DNA of 64,000 nt from an uncultured Eubacterium sp. (lineage in GTDB: Bacteria > Bacillota > Clostridia > Lachnospirales > Lachnospiraceae). The notes beneath the pieces were generated by a model. The model was not told the origin of the DNA, did not search any database, and saw nothing but the letters and a program-made list of their open reading frames with translations. Both the position numbers and the translations under genes were made by a program. Shown here one piece after another: positions 37,005 through 44,823 of the stretch; position 1 is the stretch's first letter, and the number at the start of each line of letters is the position of its first letter. The stretch covers positions 50,806 to 114,805 of the forward strand of contig CAJUHV010000003.1 in assembly GCA_910586445.1 (NCBI GenBank), read 5' to 3'.

Positions 37005-37020
37005 ATCCCCCTCTCTAATT

Positions 37021-37062
37021 CCTTAGTAACCTAAGTATATCGCGGCAGTGTTAAATTGTCAA
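37021..37062 (-). promoter_or_regulatory. MarR promoter with overlapping operator
   Basis: TTGACA (37057-37062), 17 bases, TATACT (37034-37039) on the minus strand. The inverted repeat CTTAG-GTTA-CTAAG (37022-37035) overlaps the -10 box and start site. Repression by the MarR product is the simplest reading. Confidence 0.8.
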
Positions 37063-37078
37063 GCATATTTTAAAACAG

Positions 37079-37315
37079 TCATGCCCGCTCATTCACACCC
37101 ATAAAACCTGCCTGCATACCCGACATCCAGATTAATTCGGCTGTCTGGAATCCGCCTGCCCCTAAGCAGTTCCATATGCTCTTCTATTGTAATTGGAAAA
37201 TACTCTGACCCATATCTATTTATATGGCTTTCTGTTCGTAAAATTCATCATAATATGGCAGTGTCTGCCTTATTATGGCGTCATATTCTTCTGCGCGAAA
37301 AGCCGGATGCTTCAT
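37079..37315 (-). pseudogene. Decayed class I SAM methyltransferase
   Basis: A good start (ATG at 37315 behind AGGAGGCATAAA) begins MKHPAFRAEEYDAIIRQTLP, then YYDEFYEQKAI and a stop. Further on, another frame reads RYGSEYFPITIEEHMELL and, after a frameshift, AGGFQTAELIWMSGMQAGFM. These are the first and last parts of a methyltransferase; the SAM-binding centre is deleted. A dead gene. Confidence 0.72.
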
Positions 37316-37435
37316 TTTATGCCTCCTTTTATGAAAAATCTATACGTGTAATTTCCGTTTTGATGTCACTCAGCTATGTATTCACAGCCATTGCGATCTA
37401 TAGCGTTCTGCCTAAAAGAGACTGGATACAGCTGC

Positions 37436-38470
37436 TTAGATCAGCCTGCCGGCTGCTGTCAGAAATGCCTTCACATCATCTTCTTTCGTTCCCCATGCAG
37501 TTACCAGCCGGATCGGGATCATGCCATCTTTTTCGGGTGCCCATTTATAGAAAAAGATTTCCCTGGCTAACTGCTCTGCCACGCCGGCCGGGAAAATCGG
37601 GAATACCTGATTGGTCTGTGAATTACTGTAAAATTTAATTCCCATATTCGATAAGGACTCTCTTAACATGTCAGCCATTTTATTGGCATGGGCAGCCATT
37701 TCAAAATATATGCTTTCACTCCCGCCATCCAGCAGCGCCTCAAACTGGACACCGATCAGCCTTCCTTTTGCCAGAAGCCCGCACTGGCGTTTTATCATCC
37801 ATCGAAAATGGTCATTGAGCGCACTTCCTTTAATAACCATAGCCTCCCCAAAAAGAGCACCGTTTTTCGTTCCGCCGATATAAAACGCATCGCAGAGTCC
37901 TGCTAATTCTTTTATAGAAAGATCATTCCATCTGCTGGTCAGCGCACAGCCGAGCCTTGCGCCGTCTGCATAAAGCAGCATATCCTTCTCCCTGCATTTT
38001 TCGGATAAAGCAGTCATTTCTGCTTTACTATAAATAGTTCCGATTTCTGTAGGCTGAGAAATATATGCCAGCCGCGGCAGCGGTGTATGCTCGTCTTCAT
38101 ATTCCTCCCATGCACGGTCAATCATCTCCGGAGTCAGCTTTCCATCTGCTCCTTCCATCGTAATAATACGGTGTCCCGTCGCCTCTACTGCGCCTGTTTC
38201 GTGAAAATAAGCGTGTCCGCTTCGGACACTGACTACAGACTCATACGGTTTTAGACTTGCAGCAATAAAAGTAACATTGCACGGTGTACCGCCGACCATC
38301 ATATGCACATGGCAGTCATCATCGCCGATTAAAGTCTGGATCATTTTTTCCGCATTCCTGCAGTGATCATCCATTCCATAGCCGTCTGTATGCTCCAGAT
38401 TCGTTTTCATTAGAGCCTCCATTACCTTTGGATGCGCTCCCTGACTATAATCTGATCGAAAATAAATCAT
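37436..38470 (-). CDS. Low-specificity threonine aldolase-type PLP enzyme
   Basis: 344 residues, usual length. FRSDYSQGAHPKVMEAL at the N-terminus, GGTPCNVTFIAASLKPYESVV near residue 60, YADGARLGCAL near 168 and YIGGTKNGALFGEA near 197, where Lys holds PLP, are all family marks. It splits L-threonine or allo-threonine into glycine and acetaldehyde, or acts on a related beta-hydroxy amino acid. GAGGGGGACAATAA precedes the start. It stands alone on its transcript. Confidence 0.9.
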   Translation of the reverse strand: MIYFRSDYSQGAHPKVMEALMKTNLEHTDGYGMDDHCRNAEKMIQTLIGDDDCHVHMMVGGTPCNVTFIAASLKPYESVVSVRSGHAYFHETGAVEATGHRIITMEGADGKLTPEMIDRAWEEYEDEHTPLPRLAYISQPTEIGTIYSKAEMTALSEKCREKDMLLYADGARLGCALTSRWNDLSIKELAGLCDAFYIGGTKNGALFGEAMVIKGSALNDHFRWMIKRQCGLLAKGRLIGVQFEALLDGGSESIYFEMAAHANKMADMLRESLSNMGIKFYSNSQTNQVFPIFPAGVAEQLAREIFFYKWAPEKDGMIPIRLVTAWGTKEDDVKAFLTAAGRLI

Positions 38471-38507
38471 TTATTGTCCCCCTCTATGCATTTCGTTCCG
38501 CCTTCAG

Positions 38508-38987
38508 CTAGTTTATTTCTTCCAGAGAAAGCCCTGATATACTGGCGATCTCATCTATGGCATATTTTCCTGACGCGAGCATCCGGTCCGCTGTCCCTTT
38601 CATGCCCTCTTTTATTCCTGCTTTTATTCCCTCTTTTATTCCTTCCTGCAAAGATTCATTCCTCATATCTTCCATGATTCTGCACATTTCGCTCACTCCC
38701 TTCGGATCTTCTTTCAGATACCTCGTCCGTTCCGCCATCAGCTCAAAATTCATATCTTCTGCTTTCGTACCGTTAAAATCATGCATAAGCTTTCCTATAT
38801 CAGAATCTCCCTGATACTCGCCATTTACATAAAGAATATGCTCTCCATCACCAAAGGCACTGCCTGTTACAAGATTCATCCGCTCAATCGGATACACCGG
38901 CTCCCCTCTGTCGTAAAAATCTTTTTCTGTAATAAAAATCGTATAGGTTTCTGGCAGCTGCTTATTTCCTCTTGAAATGACAATCAT
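38508..38987 (-). CDS. C-terminal part of an Rpn/PD-(D/E)XK transposase-like protein
   Basis: 159 residues. QLPETYTIFITEKDFYDRGEPVYPIERMN and the end EGIKEGIKAGIKEGMKGTADRMLASGKYAIDEIASISGLSLEEI match the C-terminal half of Rpn proteins (recombination-promoting nuclease family), including the repetitive linker and terminal helix. The N-terminal catalytic half is missing, so nuclease activity is unlikely. The start codon overlaps the stop of the upstream 146-codon gene (ATGA), so the fragment may still be translated by coupling. Confidence 0.78.
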   Translation of the reverse strand: MIVISRGNKQLPETYTIFITEKDFYDRGEPVYPIERMNLVTGSAFGDGEHILYVNGEYQGDSDIGKLMHDFNGTKAEDMNFELMAERTRYLKEDPKGVSEMCRIMEDMRNESLQEGIKEGIKAGIKEGMKGTADRMLASGKYAIDEIASISGLSLEEIN

Positions 38988-39424
38988 TTTACAATAGTAT
39001 AACAGTACTGCGTACTGACCTCCATCTCATCTTCTGCAATCCCCCAGTCATCAGGAACCACCGCATTTCCTAAAATCGACTCTGACTGCCAGACATCTGT
39101 TCTTTCTAATTCAAGTATCTTTTCAGCTGTCAGGCTGCCCGATTTGATCTTCGTCCTTTTGATTCTAGGAGGCGGATAGGCCGCACCCATCCATATATGC
39201 CAGATTTCGATTTCTTTTTGATCCTGCATCTGTTCTTTTATATAGCTCACAACCGTTCGTGCCCGTTCTTCTTCCTCGTAGTCACATTCGAAGTGTATAC
39301 AATACTGTTTTTCGGTCAATATATCCTCTGTTTTCTCTTCCATCATAAAAATGCGAAAGCTTTCATCTTTCTTATGAGGATGTGTAAACGGCCTATCCGC
39401 TGCCATGTATATAAAAGAACTCAT
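38984..39424 (-). CDS. Uncharacterised small protein
   Basis: 146 residues from the ATG at 39424, seven bases after GGAGG. It starts MSSFIYMAADRPFTHP and has a mostly alpha/beta pattern with an acidic centre and EIEIWHIWMGAAYPPPRIK near residue 90. No membrane segment or known motif is seen and I cannot name its family. Its stop overlaps the start of the Rpn fragment, which may be a chance result of a deletion joining the two. Confidence 0.7.
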   Translation of the reverse strand: MSSFIYMAADRPFTHPHKKDESFRIFMMEEKTEDILTEKQYCIHFECDYEEEERARTVVSYIKEQMQDQKEIEIWHIWMGAAYPPPRIKRTKIKSGSLTAEKILELERTDVWQSESILGNAVVPDDWGIAEDEMEVSTQYCYTIVK

Positions 39425-39520
39425 ATGCATCCCTCCTGCAAAACCAATTGCTTATCAATACCAATTAATACCAAATTTCATGCCCGAAGCGTGATTTAAA
39501 AATATATTCTATTTTTAATA

Positions 39521-39545
39521 AGCCTGCGCAACCCCTGCGCAGGCT
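39521..39545 (-). terminator. Hairpin after the secreted serpin gene
   Basis: Perfect ten-base arms AGCCTGCGCA/TGCGCAGGCT with a five-base loop. On the minus strand it is followed by TTATTAAAAATAG, a weak tail; probably the end of the serpin transcript. Confidence 0.6.
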
Positions 39546-39619
39546 ATATAAATGACCTGATATGCCGTAATCTCTGGCGTGTGTTTAAAAAATCATTCCT
39601 GTACACAAAATCGTACGAT

Positions 39620-41356
39620 CTACGGCTGGTTCACCACGCCAACAAACAGCGGCATGCCATCCGTACCCGTGACGGCAAATAAGAACGGGCGGTCTAATAC
39701 AAAATCAACCTCCTCATCCGATAACGGCGCTCCGGCTGCATCCACGCCGATTACTGTAAACGCAGCTGCGGTAACGCCTTTTTCATCGATCGCCACTCTC
39801 GCAGCATGATCTGCCCTTGTAACAGAAAGCCCATCCAGATCTGACGTCATCGGAGAAAAATCAGATGTCTGTGCATGAAATACATCCGTAACACCGAGTG
39901 CCTGCAGGCCGTCTTTCAGCCCAAACATGGAAGATACATCAAATTTTGGCACAGACAGATTCACCCATGCATTTTTGCGGTCTTTCCACTCATTTCTATC
40001 CTGGGATAACAAAAAGTCCATAGCCTGTGCATCGCTTAACAGCTCATCTACTGACACGCCTTCTTCCGGCAGCAGGAACCACATCGAACCAGTACCTTCC
40101 AGACTCTGGGAAACTGCCGAGAAGCTGTCTCCCCAGTAATATACACCATAGGATTTTTCCTTGTTCATAAATTCGCAGTTCACATCTCCTGCCGGCGTAT
40201 GGAATGTATTCTCTTTTGTATTTGCTTCATAAAATTCATCATGCCATTTTGCCCTAAAATAAATCGTTGTAGCCAGTGCAAGTACCGTTTCTGGATTCAG
40301 CTCTATCTCGGAGGCCTGCTGTTCAAGCAGGCCGCCTGTCTGTTCATTCAGCCATTCCTGCAGCTGGTGATTCAGCTCGTCTGAACCCATCTCGCCCTGA
40401 TAAGCAGACGCATAATATGTCTGCGCCAGAGTCTCCAATGCAGATGAATGATAGTCAATATCCTTATCCAGCCATACAGAACCTGCCAGAATACTGGTTG
40501 TTAAACCGTCATTTATATAATTGGCATTCCATAAAGCCGAAGCCTGCCTGCGCAGAGACTGAATGTCACTGCTGCCTAAAAGGTCTAAGATCTGCTGCCT
40601 GCTGCTGCCGTCTGTCAGCTCAGCAAGCATTCCAAGCGCCATATAAACATTCAGCGGAGAGTAAATCCTGTTTTCCGATTTGGCCTCTGACAAAAACTGC
40701 TTTGTGCTGTCGGTTAAAAAACGATCCAGCCCGTCCGCGTAGCCAGTCAGCTCCCTCCTGCTTTTGGCATCTTTCCACCACAGGTCATGCGCTTTGGAAT
40801 AAGCGTCATAATCAATTTCTCCGTTTGCATTTGTATAATCTGCCTCGTTCGGATACTGCGCCACCTTAGGATATTTTGCCTTAACAACCGCGCCGGAGGA
40901 GCGTGTTTCAAAAATCTCCCGGATCTCGCCGGCCGGATTATTTTTTTTAATCGTATATGTTTTTTTCCCTGTACGCATAAGATCTCCTGTAAAAGTATAT
41001 GTTTTTTTACTACCGTCCTTTTTATAGAGAACTACTGCGACAGCAGCCGCTTTCTTTTCATTTTCCGTATTCTTTTTTGTATTATTTTTCGCCTTCAGCC
41101 GCATCCCTGCCAGCAGTCCGTACACCTTTCTTATCGTCTGCCGGTCATCCACGATCATGCTGCCGTCTGATCCGAATCCGATCTTTGCTACAGTTTTATA
41201 AAGCCTCTTTGTAAAGACATCATTCTGATACAAAACCGTGCTCTCTTCTGCCCAGGCCGTACTGCCCACAGAAGCTGCCGACAGCATAGGAATAAGCATT
41301 GCAGCAATTAATAATACACACACAGCCGCGCTGATGACTCTCCTGTTTTTTTTCAT
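39620..41356 (-). CDS. Secreted serpin with N-terminal extra domain
   Basis: 578 residues. A signal peptide (residues 1-36: basic MKKNRR, hydrophobic core, cleavage after STAWA or nearby) leads into a 130-residue region of unknown kind rich in Lys and Thr, then a full serpin from about residue 200: NRIYSPLNVYMALGMLAELTDG, WVNLSVPKFDVSS, and the C-terminal DRPFLFAVTG and PLFVGVVNQP. The hinge at about 523-535 (DEKGVTAAAF) has the small residues expected of inhibitors; by spacing from the hinge Glu the P1-P1' bond is about Ala-Gly, suggesting elastase-like targets. It lies downstream of, and is paralogous to, the membrane serpin. Confidence 0.92.
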   Translation of the reverse strand: MKKNRRVISAAVCVLLIAAMLIPMLSAASVGSTAWAEESTVLYQNDVFTKRLYKTVAKIGFGSDGSMIVDDRQTIRKVYGLLAGMRLKAKNNTKKNTENEKKAAAVAVVLYKKDGSKKTYTFTGDLMRTGKKTYTIKKNNPAGEIREIFETRSSGAVVKAKYPKVAQYPNEADYTNANGEIDYDAYSKAHDLWWKDAKSRRELTGYADGLDRFLTDSTKQFLSEAKSENRIYSPLNVYMALGMLAELTDGSSRQQILDLLGSSDIQSLRRQASALWNANYINDGLTTSILAGSVWLDKDIDYHSSALETLAQTYYASAYQGEMGSDELNHQLQEWLNEQTGGLLEQQASEIELNPETVLALATTIYFRAKWHDEFYEANTKENTFHTPAGDVNCEFMNKEKSYGVYYWGDSFSAVSQSLEGTGSMWFLLPEEGVSVDELLSDAQAMDFLLSQDRNEWKDRKNAWVNLSVPKFDVSSMFGLKDGLQALGVTDVFHAQTSDFSPMTSDLDGLSVTRADHAARVAIDEKGVTAAAFTVIGVDAAGAPLSDEEVDFVLDRPFLFAVTGTDGMPLFVGVVNQP

Positions 41357-41441
41357 AATGGTTCTCCTTCCAATTTTTCATTTTTATCTTATTACTATTT
41401 CTTTTTATTTCTGAATTTAAAATCCCATAGTTTCTATAAAT

Positions 41442-41545
41442 CCTGTTACTGCTATTCTACAGCTTACAGATACTGCTATTTTAAAACATATAAAAACAAA
41501 AATCCTCCAAGTTCTTTAATTACTGATACTGTTATTTTAAAGCAT
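41442..41545. repeat. Direct repeats between the two serpin genes
   Basis: Plus-strand TTACAGATACTGCTATTTTA (41464 onward, 26 bases long to 41489) recurs as TTACTGATACTGTTATTTTA (41520-41545), 56 bases apart, with a shorter third copy at 41442-41460. They lie in the leader of the secreted serpin gene and may be operators or the trace of a duplication. Confidence 0.7.
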
Positions 41546-41583
41546 GTGGAAATAAAATACAACCCGTTTTCTGCCTAAATTGC

Positions 41584-43083
41584 TCAGCCTTTGTCACTAA
41601 CCGGATCATTTACTACCCCTGTAAATAAAGGCAGTCCGTCATTTCCGGTAATGACAAATAAAAACGGGCGGTCTAAAATAAAATCCACTTCCTTTTCCGG
41701 CGGCATAGCTCCTCCTGCATCTGCCATCATAACCGTATAAGCTGCTGCTGACACACCTTCCTCATCCACAGTGACCCGCACTGCATGCTCCGCCGTGCTG
41801 ATATATATGCCGTCAAGCTTCTTTGTCATAGGCGAAAAATCTGATCTGTCTGCATCAAATACATCTGTCACCCCTAGTGCTTTCAGCCCATCCTCCAGCT
41901 GGATCTGGGATGTTATGTCAAAAACCGGAACCGACAGATTGACCATCAGATATTTTTTGTCTTCCCATTCTGCTCGTTTTTCCTCTGACATCAGAAATTC
42001 CACTGCCTGCTCATCACTCAGCAGCTCATCGATACTGACTCCTTCATCCGGGAGAATAAACCACATAGAACCGGACTCATCCAGATTCTGAGCTACTGCA
42101 GAGAATTTTTCTCCCCAGTAATAGTGCTCATCGCTTTTTTCTTTGTGCATAAAATCACAGTCCACATCTTTTGAGGCCGTATGGAATACACCTGCTTTTG
42201 TTTTTTCTTTCGAAAATTCATTGTACCATTTGGCCTGATAATGTACCGTTGTCGCCAGTGCAAGCACTGTCTGCGGATTTAATCCTATTGATGATACCTG
42301 CTCTTTTAAAAGGCCGCCCGTCTGTTCATTCAGCCAGTTTTGAAACATCTGATTCAGCTCTTTGGAACCCATCTTTCCCTGATAAGCGGAGGCATAATAG
42401 ATCTCTGCCAGAGTATCCATCGTCTTTTGTACAAAGTCCACATCCTCGTTCAGCCATATAGAGCTTGCCAGAACACTGTATACCGCGCCGTCGCTGCGGT
42501 AATTTGCATTCCATAGATCTGATGCCTGTCTGCGCAGCTGCTCCATGTCCCCGCTGCCCAGAAGATCTAAGACCTGCTGCCTGCTGTCTCCATCTGTCAG
42601 CTCTGCCAGCATTCCAAGTGCCATATAGACATTCAGCGGAGAATAAGCAATGTTTTTTTCACCGGCACCAGACAAAAACTGCTTTGTGCTCCTCTGCAGA
42701 AATCCATCCAGCCCTTTCTCATAGCCCGTAAGTTCGCCTCTCTGCCTGATATCAGCCCACCATACGTCATAATCCTCCATATAAGCGTCAAAATCAAGTT
42801 CCCCATTGCGCATATATTTTGTTTCATCTGGAAATGGTGCCATTTCGGGATAATCTGCTTCTGCCAGTGCATGTGCAGTAACCGTGTCCGCAGCTCCACG
42901 CGGCCACAGCATAATACAGACTGCCGCGGCTGCTGCTAAGGCCACTGCTGCCGCAGCATATACCCGTTTTTTCCAATGACTGCCGGCAGTTTTATTCTCA
43001 TCTGCCTGCGCTGATTTCACTAGATTTTCATTTATGTCAGTAATTCCATCATAGAGCTTTTCACTTTTCCGTATCTGTTTCAT
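41584..43083 (-). CDS. Membrane-anchored serpin with anti-sigma-like cytoplasmic N-terminus
   Basis: 499 residues from the ATG at 43083 (GAAGGAG seven bases upstream), overlapping the sigma factor stop as ATGA. Residues 1-40 (KSEKLYDGITDINENLVKSA) are cytoplasmic and look like the N-terminus of the membrane proteins that follow ECF sigma genes in Lachnospiraceae; residues 41-60 form one membrane helix. The outer part is a complete serpin: NIAYSPLNVYMALGMLAELTDG, hinge DEEGVSAAAY near 440, DRPFLFVITG, PLFTGVVNDP. Predicted P1 is near Gly-Gly. The layout suggests a protease sensor that holds the sigma factor, but sigma binding is inferred from context. Confidence 0.88.
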   Translation of the reverse strand: MKQIRKSEKLYDGITDINENLVKSAQADENKTAGSHWKKRVYAAAAVALAAAAAVCIMLWPRGAADTVTAHALAEADYPEMAPFPDETKYMRNGELDFDAYMEDYDVWWADIRQRGELTGYEKGLDGFLQRSTKQFLSGAGEKNIAYSPLNVYMALGMLAELTDGDSRQQVLDLLGSGDMEQLRRQASDLWNANYRSDGAVYSVLASSIWLNEDVDFVQKTMDTLAEIYYASAYQGKMGSKELNQMFQNWLNEQTGGLLKEQVSSIGLNPQTVLALATTVHYQAKWYNEFSKEKTKAGVFHTASKDVDCDFMHKEKSDEHYYWGEKFSAVAQNLDESGSMWFILPDEGVSIDELLSDEQAVEFLMSEEKRAEWEDKKYLMVNLSVPVFDITSQIQLEDGLKALGVTDVFDADRSDFSPMTKKLDGIYISTAEHAVRVTVDEEGVSAAAYTVMMADAGGAMPPEKEVDFILDRPFLFVITGNDGLPLFTGVVNDPVSDKG

Positions 43084-43637
43084 AAGCACACTCCTTCTAG
43101 CTCCAGAAAAGCTTTTAATTTTTTACGAAGCCGCATCATACGCTGTGCCATCCTGCCCGGTGTAACACCAGATTCTTCTGCCAGAACGTTTACGGCATAT
43201 CCATACCAGTACCGGCGGATGAACAGCGTGCGGTCTTCCTGCGGGAGTGCCTCCAGCCAGCCATCAAGCAGCTGCGCCAGTTCATTCCGGCTGACGGCCT
43301 TTTCCACATCATCTTGATCCGGTATGCACTCATCCAGTTCTGACAGCATGATTTCCATGCCATTGTACCGTTTCTTTGCATGGTACGCCCGCCAGCGGCT
43401 GATCGACAGGTTGCGCGTAATACGGCCGAAAAATGCTCCCAGAATCTGCGGCTTGTCAGGCGGCATTCTCTTCCACGCTGCATACCAGGTGTCATTGACA
43501 CACTCTTCTGCATCCTCCTTAATGCTTAAAATATTCTGCGCTATGCAGCGGCAGATTCTGCCATACTTGCGTTCGCTTTCCGCTATAGCCTGCTCATCCC
43601 GCCTGTGATACAGTTCGATGATCTGACCGTCATCCAT
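43080..43637 (-). CDS. ECF-type sigma-70 factor
   Basis: 185 residues. Region 2 is seen in IAQNILSIKEDAEECVNDTWYAAWKRMPPDKP (about residues 32-63) and FFGRITRNLSISRWRAYHAKKR; region 4 in LPQEDRTLFIRRYWYGYAVNVLAEESGVTPGRMAQRMMRLRKKLK (about 132-176). Length and the missing region 1 and 3 make it an ECF factor. The start follows GGGAGGAAAATAAGAT. It is translationally coupled to the membrane serpin, its likely regulator. It may drive the serpins and its own promoter. Confidence 0.92.
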   Translation of the reverse strand: MDDGQIIELYHRRDEQAIAESERKYGRICRCIAQNILSIKEDAEECVNDTWYAAWKRMPPDKPQILGAFFGRITRNLSISRWRAYHAKKRYNGMEIMLSELDECIPDQDDVEKAVSRNELAQLLDGWLEALPQEDRTLFIRRYWYGYAVNVLAEESGVTPGRMAQRMMRLRKKLKAFLELEGVCL

Positions 43638-43779
43638 ATCTTATTTTCCTCCCGTAAAATCTTACACCTTTCCCGCGTGTCTTATCATTCATTCCCGCAG
43701 ACTGCCCGCCCCGCTTTGTGGTATATTTGTCCCCTATTCGGGATAAATCTCCCGCAGACTGTGCGCTGTGCCTCACACT

Positions 43780-43975
43780 TAGTACCTATAGTGCATGATA
43801 TGGAGAATTATCCCAAGTTTATAAAGCATATATACAGATCATGATCCAGCGGGCTATGCCTCCTAAATTTGGGATAAATATTCTGCATCCTTTTGGGCAA
43901 ATGGCCTGTCTCCCATACTTTACAGATGGCAGTTTTGCACTGCACACTGCCTGACTTTTCATGCCCTATATAAAT
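43780..43975. repeat. Dispersed palindromic repeat, copy B
   Basis: GTGCATGATATGGAGAATTATCCC (start 43791) and CCTAAATTTGGGATAAATATTCTGC (43862-43886) form imperfect arms like those of copy A at 36433. The gap 43638-44376 otherwise holds no supported gene. Confidence 0.6.
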
Positions 43976-44202
43976 ATAGACGCAATCTAAATGGAAATAT
44001 CTGCACTAAATGCAAAATTTTTTATATTTTTCTTCTCAAAGACGATTTTTGACATACATCTGTCTGCTCACACAGCGGCCGCGCTTAATCAGTGTCTCCA
44101 TAATTATGTATCCCCTCTTGTTCTGTGCCGGCGTTATGTGTGTTTTCTTGTAATTACATACATTAGATTGCAGAGAAGACATTTTTTTGCACAAAAAACA
44201 AA

Positions 44203-44279
44203 AGAAAGCACGCTGCGCGAACTTTCTTTTGTTATAAATAAAACATAAACGATAGAAAGCACGCTGCGCGAACTTTCTT
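44203..44279. repeat. Two copies of a 26-base palindromic unit, 51 bases apart
   Basis: The same 26 bases, arms AGAAAG and CTTTCT around CACGCTGCGCGAA plus TT, occur at 44203-44228 and 44254-44279. Only two units with no spacer array, so not a CRISPR. Confidence 0.8.
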
Positions 44280-44290
44280 ATGTCATGAAT

Positions 44291-44319
44291 AAAAAAAGAC
44301 TGCCAGGACAGCCTTTTTT
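44291..44319 (-). terminator. Terminator of the HD/Hsp90/ART operon
   Basis: Arms AAAAAAGGCTG and CAGTCTTTTTTT (minus strand) around TCCTGG, with T runs on both sides. It lies about 60 bases past the last gene of the operon. Confidence 0.8.
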
Positions 44320-44376
44320 CATATTTATATATTTTCTATATCGCCAAATCAATTTCACATTAAGCAGAACAAGAAA

Positions 44377-44766
44377 TTACTGTTCTTCTGCCTGCATTTC
44401 CCATTTTTCCCTGATTTCGGTAATTTTGGCATACAGCAGACGCTGATGGTTTTCCGGCAGATCATGATCCCGCCCACTCGCTATATTTGTTATTTTGATC
44501 ATATTGTCAATCATTCTGTAAAACTCTTTTACACTGTGCTTCAATTCCCATGCACTGAAACGGCACATCTCCATTTTTGATTCACCATTTACTAAATATA
44601 ATGTATGGTAATCGCCCATGGATTCATCTACACATTCTATATTTTCCTGATTCTCTGCATTAAATGCCTCGTTCCATTCCTTTAATACATGTTCACGTTC
44701 CTGTAACAGCTCTGTGATCTTTGCATCTATCTGAGTTAATTCAGTTTCTGCTTCTTGTAGTGTCAT
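44377..44766 (-). CDS. Small helical protein of unknown function, last gene of the ART operon
   Basis: 129 residues, soluble, acidic. The first 35 residues (LQEAETELTQIDAKITELLQERE) are a likely coiled coil or helical hairpin; the middle has a short beta stretch (DYHTLYLVNGES) and the end is again helical. Not recognised as a known family. It lies 57 bases past the metallopeptidase gene, in the same direction and before the terminator, so it probably belongs to the system, perhaps as a regulator or immunity factor. Confidence 0.7.
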   Translation of the reverse strand: MTLQEAETELTQIDAKITELLQEREHVLKEWNEAFNAENQENIECVDESMGDYHTLYLVNGESKMEMCRFSAWELKHSVKEFYRMIDNMIKITNIASGRDHDLPENHQRLLYAKITEIREKWEMQAEEQ

Positions 44767-44823
44767 TATGCTTGGTCCTTTCTTTTATTTTTATGGTAGA
44801 TTTGATTCTAGGTTTTTTGTCTG

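Noticed and set aside
37255..37638. 127-codon plus-strand frame with a hydrophobic stretch near 37350-37430
   Set aside because: The middle looks like a membrane segment, but there is no start signal and it overlaps the methyltransferase remnant and threonine aldolase gene; at best a scrap.
44203..44279. CRISPR array
   Set aside because: Only two palindromic units and no cas genes.
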